Assembly: GCA_008690995.1 (NCBI GenBank)
Contig: VRMN01000003.1
Span: 186,001-250,000 of the forward strand
Source: Porphyridium purpureum
Lineage: Eukaryota; Rhodophyta; Bangiophyceae; Porphyridiales; Porphyridiaceae
Direction of reading: 5' to 3'
DNA length: 64,000 bases
The notes under the pieces are model-generated. The model was not told the origin of the DNA and did not search any database. It was given only the letters and a program-made list of their open reading frames with translations. This document shows positions 1-11,453 of this stretch, one piece after another. The position numbers and the translations under genes were made by a program. How positions within the stretch are numbered: the first letter of the stretch is position 1; each line of letters begins with the position of its first letter.

Positions 1-281
1 GGATCCACAGAAATCATCGCGTGCAATTTGGAAACATCCTTTCTACGAATCTGTACATCACAACGCTCATCGCGGCCAATAAGGCAGCAGGCCTCGTCCA
101 GAATGAGAGAAGCACCTTTCTCTCCTGGGGGGTCAGTCCGCAGGACCGTGATCACTCCGTATACTGGGCCGTCAAATCTTTCCACCGCACGCTCTACTTT
201 GGTGCCTAACTGCTGTTCATTCTTCTGGTTCGCTCTGCGCTTTCCGCGCAGAGCTTGTGAACGAGAAGCCTTGCCCACCAT
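1..281 (-). CDS. FHA-domain protein, N-terminal part (cut by window edge)
   Basis: Reading the minus strand from the ATG at 281 gives an open frame of 93 codons that runs off the left edge. After a basic, Gln/Lys-rich leader of about 40 residues comes an FHA-domain pattern: YGVITVLR, a hydrophobic strand ending in LIGRDERCDVQI, then VSKLHAMISVD. The GR pair and the S-x-x-H segment are the usual phosphothreonine-contacting positions of FHA domains. The protein therefore probably binds phosphothreonine peptides, as in DNA-damage or RNA-processing scaffolds. Which family it belongs to cannot be told without the rest. It is divergent from the splicing factor gene to its right, with about 550 bases between them. 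Confidence 0.72.
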   Translation of the reverse strand, partial: MVGKASRSQALRGKRRANQKNEQQLGTKVERAVERFDGPVYGVITVLRTDPPGEKGASLILDEACCLIGRDERCDVQIRRKDVSKLHAMISVD

Positions 282-835
282 TGCGATCTGCTCGCGATGC
301 AACTCAAAATCGTGGCTGGCGACCTCAAGCCTGGTCCAGTCCTTCTAGCGCTCAATACGGTATAGCACGAGGTACCCGATCCAAGCTGGTTTCCTCACCA
401 AAGCAACACCCAAACTCGACACTCACGAGGACCACTCTCTCTTTTCACACCCTCTGCACCTTCCTGGCTGACCGACCTCACTCGCCTTCCTTATATCCTC
501 TCCTTGCCCAGATTGCGCGTGGAGCAACCGGATCTAGTTCAAATGTCTTCATCGTCGTCTTCCACATGATGCAACAGCTAGCGCCGTGCGCCATACGCAC
601 AAAGGACATCATCCAACTCGTGGTTTCATCGCAAAACACGCATCGACTCGTTGCAGTTTCGGTCCTTCTTGCCAGAGCGGCGCGTCCCACGTGTCCCATC
701 TGGTGGTGTCCCGACTGGAGCCGTAACGGTCACTTCGCTGTACACTATCGCACTGCCACGCAGGCGTGTACAGCACTGGGGTACAGTTATGTATCGAGCC
801 CACAACAGGAGGTACAGTGACAGCCTCGAGCGGTG
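282..835. promoter_or_regulatory. Divergent promoter gap, FHA gene / U2AF65 gene
   Basis: No convincing gene lies here. Four copies of a GTAC-centred element are packed close to the U2AF65 start: GTACACT at 740-746, GTACAGC at 768-774, GTACAGT at 781-787 and GTACAGTG at 812-819. The last copy ends only 16 bases before the ATG. The same element recurs in many other promoter gaps of this window. A 187-codon open frame across 257-820 has no recognisable domain and is treated as chance. Confidence 0.55.
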
Positions 836-3106
836 ATGATTTCTGGCGAGGAGACGACGCAGGTGGGTGGTGGCATGGAGCAAGGGGCGCAAGGTGGGGA
901 AGAAGGCCAAGGTGCTTGCATGGCGGGCTCATCTGCAGGGACGGGGAGTCGCGCAGGAAGCGGACGCCCAAAGGAAGAAGAAAAGTGCAATGAGCTGGTA
1001 GCCAGGTCGAAAAGAAGCGGCAGGGGAAAGACGCGGGAGCCTGAAGAAGCGGCGCAGAAGAGAGGTCCAGAGATGAGCGCCCGCGGAGAGTCAGATCTTG
1101 AACATGAAGGGAACGGAGGTTCTGGTAGGCTAGGAAGGACAGTAGTTGGCTCATCCCGGAAGGTTACTCGGTCGCACGGTGACAGTGGCTCGGAAGCTCG
1201 TGGATCGCGTAAGAGGCGTCGTTCTGAGCGCGAAAATGAGCGCAGAAGGTCCACGAACCGTCACAGGAGGGACTCAGCCAAGAATCGCAGCAAAGAGGCA
1301 GATTCGGATTCTGAAGCCCAGTCCCAGTCCCAGTCCCAGTCCCAGTCGCAATCAACGCAGTCCGAATCTGAATCGAGGTCGCGGTCCGACTCAGTGTCAG
1401 ACTCGGAATCTGAGTCAGAAGCAGGCTCACGCACGCGTCGGCGAAGAGCAAGAGCGCAGTCGCACTCTAGCACCGGCACATCTGCTGCCCATTCACGAGC
1501 AAATGATCTTGCAGCGCGCACGAAGCGGGAGCGGGAGCACCGTAAGGGTGAACGACGCGAGGTGAAGCGATATTCATCTTCGGATTTGTCTCGAAGTGTC
1601 GGGGCTACGCGCCGCCGCCACCGCTCCCGTCGAGACCAAAATGCGCATTCCTCTGATTCGTCGCACGGTTCGAGTACTTCCTCGTCGTTTTCTTCCTCTT
1701 CCTCTCGTGCATCCTCCGCATCGGCGTCGGATGCATCTTCGCTCTCATCGCAATCGAGCTCGTACAGCTCTCGAGACCGTAGGAGAAGGAGGCGTTCGGA
1801 GAAACCTCAAAAGAGTTTCAAGCCGCTGTACGAAAAACGGCGCGCGACATTTTGGCACGTGCGGCAGTCGCCGTACGGGTTCCCGCTTCCATCACCTGAT
1901 GCTGTTGCGGAAGGTGCAGGAGTGCGAACGCCGCTGTCGCGCTTGGATAAATTTGATTCTCGGTACGATGATACACCAAGACTTCCGTTGAAGGAAGCAA
2001 GAGATCAGGAAGGAATGATGAGGGCCGACTCTGGGCGAGGCTCCGCGAGTGCGGGCATTTCCGCAGGTGCTCGGGATCAGAACACGCGCCATGCTCGACG
2101 CATATATGTTGGAAATTTGCCGACATCAGCAACAGAACAAACCATTATAGCGTTTTTGACGGACGCCATGATCAGGTCTGGAGGAAGCGAGTCAGAGCGA
2201 GGCTGCGTGCTGAACGCGTACGTCAACTCAGCGAGGCGATTCGCTTTCATTGAATTTCGCACCACGCGCGAAGCCGCGGCGGCTCTTTGTATGGATGGCA
2301 TCTTACTCGAGGGAATGAGCTTGCGCGTGCGGCGGCCGAACGATTTTCTAGAGAGCGAAGTTGGTGTGGTGCATCCGCCGGATGCATTTGACGTCTCAAC
2401 CCTTGGAATCGTCTCCACGATGGTCTCAGAAAGCTCGGACAAGATGTTTGTGGGTGGAATACCGTATCGACTGTCGGAAGATGAAATTAAGGAGCTCCTG
2501 CAGAGCTTTGGACCCTTGAAGTCGTTCAATCTGATCAAGGACTCGAGCACGGGCATGAGCAAAGGATTTGCTTTCTTCGAGTATGAGGATTCATCGATTA
2601 TTGATCAAGCCATCGCGGGCCTGGATGGCATGCGTGTCGGGGACAGGTCGCTGACTGTGCGCAGGTCCGGTGATCGAGACGCGCGTCCTGTTGGCAGCTC
2701 TGCGGGTCCCCCGATCAGTCCGAGTGCGACACCTGTTTCTCAAGACATTGGTGTTCCAGAAAAAGCGAAACCGCCCGCACCAACCCGGGTTCTGGAGCTG
2801 CGGAACATGCTTCGCATCGAGGAACTGAAGGATGACGCGGAGTACGAGGATATTTTCGAGGACGTCTCCGAGGAGGCTAAGAATTACGGGGAAGTGACGG
2901 ACATTTACATTCCACGCCCGCCCCGGGGCAATGGAGCGGGCGGGAGCGAGCCGTCGCCAGCCGGCCTGGGTCGAGTGTTCATTGTGTTCAAGAATGTGGA
3001 AGATTGTGCAAGGGCTTCGGCTGCCTTGAGCGGAAGGAAGTTCGATGGACGGCCCGTCATCACAACGTTTGTTTCCGTGGAAAAGTTTGAGCGACGCGAG
3101 CTGTAG
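836..3106 (+). CDS. U2AF2: U2AF65-like splicing factor with long SR-rich domain
   Basis: The large subunit of U2AF recognises the polypyrimidine tract and 3' splice site. From the ATG at 836 the protein is 756 residues. The first 400 or so are low-complexity and rich in Arg, Ser, Glu and Lys, with an (SQ)n run near residue 160 and SR/SD repeats. Then come RRM1 (starting RIYVGNLP, about residue 421), RRM2 (KMFVGGIP, about 536, with KGFAFFEY) and a C-terminal RRM/UHM (about 651-752, ending RVFIVF then GRPVITTFV). This order is that of U2AF65, but family members are usually near 475 residues, so the SR region is much enlarged. A GTG one codon upstream is not used as the start. It is the partner expected for the introns found elsewhere in the window. 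Confidence 0.9.
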   Translation: MISGEETTQVGGGMEQGAQGGEEGQGACMAGSSAGTGSRAGSGRPKEEEKCNELVARSKRSGRGKTREPEEAAQKRGPEMSARGESDLEHEGNGGSGRLGRTVVGSSRKVTRSHGDSGSEARGSRKRRRSERENERRRSTNRHRRDSAKNRSKEADSDSEAQSQSQSQSQSQSTQSESESRSRSDSVSDSESESEAGSRTRRRRARAQSHSSTGTSAAHSRANDLAARTKREREHRKGERREVKRYSSSDLSRSVGATRRRHRSRRDQNAHSSDSSHGSSTSSSFSSSSSRASSASASDASSLSSQSSSYSSRDRRRRRRSEKPQKSFKPLYEKRRATFWHVRQSPYGFPLPSPDAVAEGAGVRTPLSRLDKFDSRYDDTPRLPLKEARDQEGMMRADSGRGSASAGISAGARDQNTRHARRIYVGNLPTSATEQTIIAFLTDAMIRSGGSESERGCVLNAYVNSARRFAFIEFRTTREAAAALCMDGILLEGMSLRVRRPNDFLESEVGVVHPPDAFDVSTLGIVSTMVSESSDKMFVGGIPYRLSEDEIKELLQSFGPLKSFNLIKDSSTGMSKGFAFFEYEDSSIIDQAIAGLDGMRVGDRSLTVRRSGDRDARPVGSSAGPPISPSATPVSQDIGVPEKAKPPAPTRVLELRNMLRIEELKDDAEYEDIFEDVSEEAKNYGEVTDIYIPRPPRGNGAGGSEPSPAGLGRVFIVFKNVEDCARASAALSGRKFDGRPVITTFVSVEKFERREL
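1317..1346 (+). repeat. CCCAGT hexamer tandem repeat inside U2AF65
   Basis: About five copies of a CCCAGT unit lie in the coding region and encode alternating Ser-Gln. This is a short in-frame microsatellite within the SR-rich domain, so its length could vary between strains without shifting the frame. Confidence 0.8.
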
Positions 3107-3908
3107 GCTGTTTTAACTCTTTGACCAGTCCTTCGTTGTCTTCGATTTCTCTTCCGCCCTTACTTGCGAGTCCGTTGTGAACGGTATCGATTTCCCCAAA
3201 AGGTCAGCTGCAAACTTCTGCTTGTATTTCTTGAGGGCTGGATTCTTTTCGACATGGCGTGAACAAGGTGACTAATGAAATTGTTCTTGCGAGTGTGAGC
3301 TCTGAGGAGCGCAACGGAGGAATCGGAGAGTGATTCTGTGTTGTGTTTCATGTTCCTTTTGTTTTCATACGTGTATGGGTCTAAATCGTGTATAATTACC
3401 CGTGCCTGCACATCGACTAGCATTGCGACGAAGCTTGTTATCATCCGTGAAAGAAGGGAAAGAAAAAAGGCGGCGGCGAAAGCAAATCGAAATACCAACC
3501 TTTCCCTCTGCACCTATCTGATAAACCCAAACTGGCTCCCTCTTTCTTTTCGTGTGACTGTCCATTGTCGTTTGCTCTCGGTCTGTCGCGTCTCTTGGAG
3601 CATGCTGACCTTGTGTTGTCTTCGGCGGTTGGATTAGTGAATGAGTTAATGGTTGAGCATCGGCAGATTTTCTCCAGGCCACCAACACACTGATCTCTTG
3701 CTGATGGAAGCAAATCGATGGGCCTTCGAACCCTGAGTCTTCGAGTGACTGCTCCTGCGTCAGCGGCTGTTTGGGCGTGGGTACGAAGGTCCGGGTAGTC
3801 GTGATTGGCAAAGCAGAACGTGCCCACCACTTCAAGCGCAAAGAGCCCCTGCGCGAAAGTCTGGCTTCGCGGGGTGCTAACGATCATTGCGCTCATTGAA
3901 ACGGTGCA
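3107..3908. other. Convergent intergenic gap
   Basis: The gap lies between the 3' ends of the U2AF65 gene and the small membrane protein gene. The open frames here are short, overlapping and of low-complexity composition, and no domain was recognised. No GTACAGTG element was seen. No tRNA-like T-arm with pairing stems was found on either strand. Confidence 0.4.
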
Positions 3909-4334
3909 CTAAATCGCAGTTTTCAACGTAGCATGCTTTCTAGTTACTTTGCCCATCTCCACATGCTCCGCAAACCGCACAGACTTGGAGCGTTGAGTTA
4001 GTGTACTGCAGTACCCGTTTGCCCCGGGAGTATGCATGTTCATGCCTTGGAGCGCCTGAAGCCTCAGCAAGGCTGATTGTCCGTGCGCCTGCGCAGACGA
4101 ATAAAATTTCATGTCGGGGGCGTACATCGGTATCGTTCTGTCTCCAGCGGCATGTCTTGCATTCGCATTCAGTTTTGTGTTGTACACGAGCTCCTCGTTA
4201 TACAGCTCAAAGAGCACCTCTACCTCTTCCTCACGCATCCTTTTTCTTCGGTACCACGCGTACAGGGTGAATAGCGCAAAAGACGCGAGCATGACCCAGC
4301 TGGTCACCAGAATCAGGTTAGTCCAGTTAACCAT
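3909..4334 (-). CDS. Small single-pass membrane protein, function unknown
   Basis: From the first ATG (4334) the product is 141 residues. An upstream GTG would add 30 residues but is unlikely. Residues of about 5-28 form one strongly hydrophobic helix (NLILVTSWVMLASFALFTLY), followed at once by a basic stop-transfer cluster, WYRRKRMREEEVE. The N-terminus therefore probably faces the lumen or intermembrane space and a tail of about 110 residues faces the cytosol. The tail is polar with no recognised domain. A GTACAGTG element at 4673-4680 lies about 340 bases upstream, as for other genes here. I do not recognise the family. Confidence 0.55.
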   Translation of the reverse strand: MVNWTNLILVTSWVMLASFALFTLYAWYRRKRMREEEVEVLFELYNEELVYNTKLNANARHAAGDRTIPMYAPDMKFYSSAQAHGQSALLRLQALQGMNMHTPGANGYCSTLTQRSKSVRFAEHVEMGKVTRKHATLKTAI

Positions 4335-6049
4335 GGCGACCCGCGTGGTCGCGTGCGGCGCGCAAAGTCTGCGCCACACAAAGTTCGACGCGTTTCGATG
4401 TCTGCCCGCCCCGGCCCCCGCCACCAGTACTCATACGCGTTCTCCGCCGGGCATGAGCGCCTCTCGGCTTGGCGCGCAGCATGCGTGACGGCGTCTCCGC
4501 GTCTCCCTTTCTTCCTCTTCACACACAACGCGTACCATTGACCTTCGCGAACGCGCCTCGCACTTATGCGGCTCACAAAGGACGCGTACAGCTGCGACCT
4601 TTGTCTGGTCGGTCGTAGCTAGGGTTTCGAAGCTTACAGTCCCCTTCTGGGTGGGGAAATGTTCGGGAAGGTGTACAGTGAGTGTACATTTGCGTGAGCC
4701 GACCAAGTGGATTTTTCGCGCGCACACAGGGAGTCAATGTTTTCGCGGTCGACCACCAATCCACCGGCTTCACCTCACGTGAAGAAATTCATTCCTCGCT
4801 GTCGGAATCAAATGAGGCCAATGCGCCGTTCGTGTTCAGATCATGATCTACCTGCGACGAACTTCTCCAGCGCGCGCGTGCTCAGACTCATTCGTGGTCA
4901 CTTCAGCACGCAGGGAAGACAAACGCCATCATGGATTCTGTAAATGCACGGTTAAGCACCTCGTCAATCTCGCCCCATCACGCAAAAGTCCGTGGATGCC
5001 GAAGACGTGTACTGCAGCAGTGGTATCTTGTGTCCAGCAGCCGGATCGAATGGCGTGGACCAGCAACAGAATCGGAGTTATGCTGCTCTGCCCTGCTGCG
5101 TATTTCCAGGCTTCGCATTTTTGCACCTCGTCGAACCCTTCCAGAATATCGTCCAAATTGAGTTCAAGCAGATTCTTCGACAGGAATACATGCTCACATG
5201 CCATGAGTCAAAGCATCCGTTTTTCCTTCTGAAGGCGTAGGAGACTGGATGCTGCATGCGTCGTGCTTCACGGACGAGCGTCCTCCACGTTGAACCATTA
5301 ACTGCCGCAGTACCGTCATCCCGAAGTTGCAAGGTTTCATAGTCCTGCTAGCTTTTGTGGTACTTTCTCCGCCCGAGCCGTTCTGTGGCGCCGGAATGTT
5401 TCTTGGATTTCGGAAAGGGATTTCGATCCTCCAATCGACGAGAACATACTACTTACTTATCCGAAGAACCCGTTCCCGCACCAACTTGATCGTTATGTGG
5501 CTGCGTAGATACGATCTTCCTTCATAAACAATCATGTCGTCGGTCCGACGTTCAGCAAAAAGTGCCAGCACACGCACTGGATACCGAGGAAAGAGCCTGC
5601 AGCCTACGCCATCGCTTGATCACCACACCACGAATTTTTTTCTCACAGGTGCTGCGGAAATACTCGACTTCGCGATGTGCATCGATCACGCAGGCAGTTG
5701 TCCACTGAATTGCAGGGAAAGGGCCAGTCTGTCAACCATGGGCGCTCACTGTCATGTTTTCTCATCGGGAACAAGCTAAGGCGCGTCCATGCCGCGGACC
5801 TTGAAATGAATACCTTGCCCACTTCCCAGCACCGCCCACTTTCAGTCCAAATGCAACGTTTGATTTTGCACGAATATGAGGAGCATACTGTTTGCTTTCT
5901 TCTTCAAGCCACTTCGACTGCATCTGGCTTGAAGGATGCTGCGAGTTGCTGGCGTATCACGCGTGAGGCTCTCCCGTAGCGTGAATGTGACGGAGTTGCA
6001 ACCAATGACTCTGACGATGAACCGATTTCATTCTGTGAATAAAATAATA
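4335..6049. other. 1.7-kb gene-poor stretch
   Basis: The gap lies between the small membrane protein start and the NhaC stop. Near its left end are GTACAGTG (4673-4680) and a second GTAC at 4684, assigned to the gene on the left. The longest frames are under 135 codons and show no known domain. A minus-strand frame at 4929-5204 has a protein-like stretch (NLLELNLDDILEGFDEVQKC) that could be a remnant or an exon of something unrecognised. No splice signals of the local type (GTACGT, ACTAAC) were found with it. Confidence 0.35.
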
Positions 6050-8455
6050 CTATAAGGGAATCACGTACGGAGCCTCTTCAGGAAGTGCGCCAGAGCCTTC
6101 ATTGCCCTGCTCCTCATTCGAGGCAGAACGCGAGCTCGGACTCAAACTTCTGCCTTCATCATCCAACGGCGCTTCCACGAGCTTGGTGCTCGCGACCTCC
6201 AGGTCAAAAACCTCGTCCGGCTCGCCCCGACACAAGAAGAAGTTAGCAAAGGTCGATGCTTGCCAGAAGTTGGCACGGAAGATATCCACGTACTCCTTCT
6301 CCGATGCAATCACCTCTGTGAATACGCGTCGCTCCTTTCGCAGCACGTGCACGCGAATTGCCTCATTCAGTCGCGTAAAGATGTCGAGCTTGGACTGTGG
6401 ATGATCGATGCGCACACCCACGAGGAGCACGAACACCGTCACGAACAAGAAGCCCACCAGGAGGCCCACCCACGCTGCGTACACATACCCTGCCATCAAG
6501 TAGCCGACGAGCGCAGCCAGAATGCCCATCGACAGTGCGTAAGGCATTTGAGTAATTACGTGCGCCTGCAAATCGCACTTGGAAGACATGGCGGACAGAA
6601 TGGTCGTGTCTGAAATCGCCGTTGCGTGGTCACCGAACACGGCACCGGACAAGATGGCGCTCACGGTCAGAAAGTAAATTTTCTCGTCACCGTCGGACGC
6701 AATCCACGCCGTCGGTGCAGCAATTGGAAAGACAATGCTCATGGTACCCCAGCTGGTACCTGTCGCAAAAGAAATCAGCGCCGAGATCAAAAAGGTCAAT
6801 GTAGGGAGCGCACGCGGGTCCATGGAATCCGAGCTCAACGCTGAAGAGAAAAACACGTCCGCTCCGCAGTCCTGAATGGCCTGCCCAATTGACCACGCCA
6901 AGATGAGAACCAGCACTGGCACCGTCATGCCCTTGACACCTTCAATCCACACGGAAAGCGACGCGTACATATCCATCAGCGGTACCGCGCTCTTGGTGCC
7001 GTCCTCGTTCTTGGGAACGCCCTGGAAACGAATCCAGTACTTCCACTGGTTAAATATCTGACCGTCCTTCTTGTACTGCAGCCGCGCCATGACCCAGATC
7101 ACCATCGATCCAAAGAAAGAGCCCCACAAAATCGAGCCATACGAATCACCTTCTCCGAAAATGTTCGCAGCTGTCAGGTCCAACCCGGCGTCCTTGGCGC
7201 TGTAGTAGCCTGTCAGCATCAGCCCCAACAGCACGGCGCACAAGGTCACCAGAATCGGCACCACACCGTTCCACCACCTACGCGGCGTGTCGTCTTCAGG
7301 CTCCAGCTTGTCATCAATTTGCACTTCCTCCAGGCGCGCGGATTCCGGATTCAGCTGGTGCTTGTACTGCGTGCGGCGCTCGGCCTCTAGCATGGGGCCA
7401 AACTCGCGCATGCTTAGAATCAGCACGAACTGGAGCAGCAGCATAAACATGGGGTAGTAGCGCGACGGGATCGTGTTGATAAACACTTCGTACGCCGACG
7501 ACGGCAAGTTCTCGTACCCCAGCGCCTCGAGCTGCGTCAGCGAGTCCTGAATCAGACCCAGCTCGAAGCCAATCCACGACGAAATGGGCGCAATCGACGC
7601 AATAGGCGCGGTCGTGCAGTCCACCAACGCGGCAAACTTTTCGCGCGCCACCCAGTACAGGTCGGCGATCGGGCGCATGGTGCCACCCAGGATCAACGTG
7701 TTCGCATAGTCGTCAAAGAAAATCACAAAGCCCAAAAAGAAGATGGCCATCTGCGCACTGCGCTTGTTCTTGATGGTCTTAATAATCAAGCTGGCGATGC
7801 CGTGCGCACCGCCAGATTTGCTGACCACCGCAATCAGCCCCGACAAGAACCACGAAAAGAGGATCACAAACGCGTGGTCAATGTTGCCGAGTGATTCAAC
7901 CATGTACGTATCAAGTGTGCGCAGAAAGGCGGTGAGCGGGTTGCCCTGGTAGATGATCATTGCCGCGGTCCACACACCAATCCACAGCGCCCACAGCACC
8001 TCGCGCGTCACCACCGCGACCAGAACCGTGACGGCCGGAGGAATCACTGTCACGCCTCCCGTGACCACCCACGCGTCGTACAGATTACGCGTCGTCCCGT
8101 TCTCAAACTGTTCATTGTAGCTCAGCTCCAGGTCCAACTCGGCCCAGCCGTGCTTGTTCACGTTAATGTCTCCAATCGATCCGGACGTTGCCAGCACGCC
8201 AGTATCAAACAGCGGCATGCTCGAGTTGCTCAACACCTCACCTTGGTACCACACGCGCATGAACAGCTCAGCGGCGTCATCCAGCAGCGCCGCGTCAGAC
8301 GGGTACAGCAAATTGAAGTTGAGCGAGAATGCCACGCCGGTCACGTACGTCTTGCGATTTCCATCGAATTCAGCCTCTGGCACCGCCTGCACCAGGGCGA
8401 GGATGCTCACCAGCATCGCCATCCATACTGCCGCGCGCCATGCTCGCGCCGCCAT
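6050..8455 (-). CDS. NhaC-type Na+/H+ antiporter
   Basis: A polytopic membrane exchanger of the NhaC/ArsB-NhaD-like group, expected to swap Na+ for H+ across the plasma or an organelle membrane. From the ATG at 8455 it is 801 residues. It opens with a hydrophobic signal-like helix (WMAMLVSILALVQAVPEAEF) and then an extracellular-looking domain of about 110 residues. Many membrane helices follow, with family-typical stretches such as FFDDYANTLILGGTMRP, ATGTSWGTMSIVFPIAAP and VFGDHATAISDTTILSA, the last being characteristic of NhaC. The C-terminus is a soluble acidic tail of about 110 residues. Bacterial relatives are near 500 residues, so the N-terminal domain and the tail are additions. An earlier TTG was rejected as start. 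Confidence 0.85.
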   Translation of the reverse strand: MAARAWRAAVWMAMLVSILALVQAVPEAEFDGNRKTYVTGVAFSLNFNLLYPSDAALLDDAAELFMRVWYQGEVLSNSSMPLFDTGVLATSGSIGDINVNKHGWAELDLELSYNEQFENGTTRNLYDAWVVTGGVTVIPPAVTVLVAVVTREVLWALWIGVWTAAMIIYQGNPLTAFLRTLDTYMVESLGNIDHAFVILFSWFLSGLIAVVSKSGGAHGIASLIIKTIKNKRSAQMAIFFLGFVIFFDDYANTLILGGTMRPIADLYWVAREKFAALVDCTTAPIASIAPISSWIGFELGLIQDSLTQLEALGYENLPSSAYEVFINTIPSRYYPMFMLLLQFVLILSMREFGPMLEAERRTQYKHQLNPESARLEEVQIDDKLEPEDDTPRRWWNGVVPILVTLCAVLLGLMLTGYYSAKDAGLDLTAANIFGEGDSYGSILWGSFFGSMVIWVMARLQYKKDGQIFNQWKYWIRFQGVPKNEDGTKSAVPLMDMYASLSVWIEGVKGMTVPVLVLILAWSIGQAIQDCGADVFFSSALSSDSMDPRALPTLTFLISALISFATGTSWGTMSIVFPIAAPTAWIASDGDEKIYFLTVSAILSGAVFGDHATAISDTTILSAMSSKCDLQAHVITQMPYALSMGILAALVGYLMAGYVYAAWVGLLVGFLFVTVFVLLVGVRIDHPQSKLDIFTRLNEAIRVHVLRKERRVFTEVIASEKEYVDIFRANFWQASTFANFFLCRGEPDEVFDLEVASTKLVEAPLDDEGRSLSPSSRSASNEEQGNEGSGALPEEAPYVIPL

Positions 8456-9802
8456 CCTGGCTCGTTCTTGCTCTCTGTGCCAAGTCAACTCTTTCTGATT
8501 TGCCCTTTGCCTTCCCGTTGTCTTGACGCTGCGCCATGGCTGACGAGCAGAGTGCCGCGCTCCGCGGCGCCCATTATATATCCAACCATCCTGCCGAGGC
8601 TCCTCCTGCTTCTTCCTCGTCGCCGCGCACCTCTTTCAACGCTTGGCCTCACTCGGGTGCATGCGCGTGTCGCCTCGCGCCGGCTCAGTTTCTCCAATCG
8701 GCTCAACCCCTTAACTGTACCCTACCAAGAAGTCTTGGGAAAACGCAACTGTACACTACTCAAACCACGGCGGCCAGTCGCACGGGATTTTTTTTGGTCA
8801 AGTTTTCGCTGCCAGGCGGCTCAAACCGCAATGCGAACTGACGTCGGAATCAACGCTCGGAGAACGCGCATAACACGAGCCAATGCACCGTGCGAGCCGG
8901 AGCACGCTCTGACCGGCCGCTGGGCTTTATGGTCTCTGGCATGCCCTTGGCATGAGCCGTGCTCGGTTACTCGTGCGGCGCGCCGGTGCGATACTCTGCG
9001 TGTCGCAAGCTGGGGAGCGAATGGTGTGACGAGTGACGCCTGTTGCTGCATGCCCGCACGGCATGGCCACGTTCCTGGTCAACCACACGCACGGTTCTGA
9101 TCCTATTGGTTCTTCCTTACGGGCGCGAGTCGAGTGCTCGCGCATGGGTGTGTGCATTGGCTGGAACATGTCGTACTTTCGTTTCGGGCAAAGTTTGCCA
9201 CGCACGACATTACCATTCGCGCTCGGAACGGAAAAACACATTGCCTACTGAAGAGGCCGAGAAGACTCTAGAGAGCATATACAAACACGGAATTCCGGCG
9301 TCGGCTTTTAGATCGACCAGAACCTACACACACTCTGTTATTTCTCCACATTGGATCGAACCATCACAGCACACGGTTCTGTGCTGCCATTCATCCACAT
9401 GGAGGCTGTCCATAGACAGAAAAAGATGAACTTCCTTGTTGCACAAAGCCGACGCGCAGATGAATCCCACCAGCATAAGCTGTGGAATAGGAGACCCATC
9501 CGCACGAGACGGAACGCGTCGTCGTAGAGAACCAATCAGAATGTATGGAAAGGAAGCCGCACACCAAAAAGAAGCCGAGTGCGTCAACTCAAGCGTATAT
9601 ATTAATTGCTACACAGAAGGAGGTTTCGAAGAACAGATCAAGCACGCTTCTGAAGAAACTCTCAGGTATTGTGGTGCGTAAATACACCTTTTTGGTTCTT
9701 GGAACAGCAAGGCTGCCCTGGTTTTCGTTCCGAAGCATCTGCTTCCCTTCTGCTGGCCTGTTTCGTACTGATGATAGTGCACAGAACAGACAACGCGACG
9801 CT
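8456..9802. other. 1.35-kb gap upstream of NhaC and downstream of H4
   Basis: The part near NhaC is its promoter, with ACTGTAC at 8714-8720 and 8748-8754. The second copy overlaps GTACACTACTCAA, which is repeated in the CCT4 promoter. A run of eight T lies near 8789-8796 with no recognisable RNA gene before it. From about 8800 to 9800 only short open frames without domains are seen. Confidence 0.4.
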
Positions 9803-10971
<1,169 letters not shown>

Positions 10972-11453
10972 GACGAATGCTCCAGCGGTGTAAATCATCT
11001 ACAGAAAAGAAGAAAATTTTTTAAAAAAAGTGGAAGAGCTGTCTGGAAATAACAGGAGCGCGGTGGCAGCTAGCTGCTGAACGGACCAAAACGGTGTATT
11101 TACGCACCACAATGGTGGGAATACGACGAGAAACGAAGTCAGCAATATCACATGCGGACAAAACAACATCTGACAAATCTGATGCTTTCGATGAAGGTGT
11201 TGTTTAGCAGCCCGATATCGCTGCCGCCTTCACGCCTTCTCCGTCCACACTTCCTCTCTCTCCCTCTCCACTTGCATGAACGACGTGTCCCACGCAGATA
11301 GACATTCATCGAGCGAAAGAGTATTCGCATCGAGCTTTGCAACGCATGAACCCTATCGAACCCTGCACCCGCTCGACCACGAAAATGTCACGTTCTCCAA
11401 AATACGCATATTTGGTTTTATAAACTATAAAATTCCCCTTTCACATATACATC
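10972..11453. other. Gap between H3 and the tRNA gene
   Basis: It holds the H3 3' flank and the 5' flank of the tRNA. The last 60 bases before the tRNA are A/T-rich with TATA-like stretches near 11418-11432, as is common upstream of tRNA genes in some algae and plants. No open frame here is supported. Confidence 0.4.

Noticed and set aside
257-820. 187-codon plus-strand open frame before U2AF65
   Set aside because: No domain, overlaps the GTAC element cluster and the FHA gene start, and contains low-complexity composition.
9340-9365. Minus-strand TTCGATC T-loop-like sequence
   Set aside because: The flanking bases do not pair beyond one or two positions.
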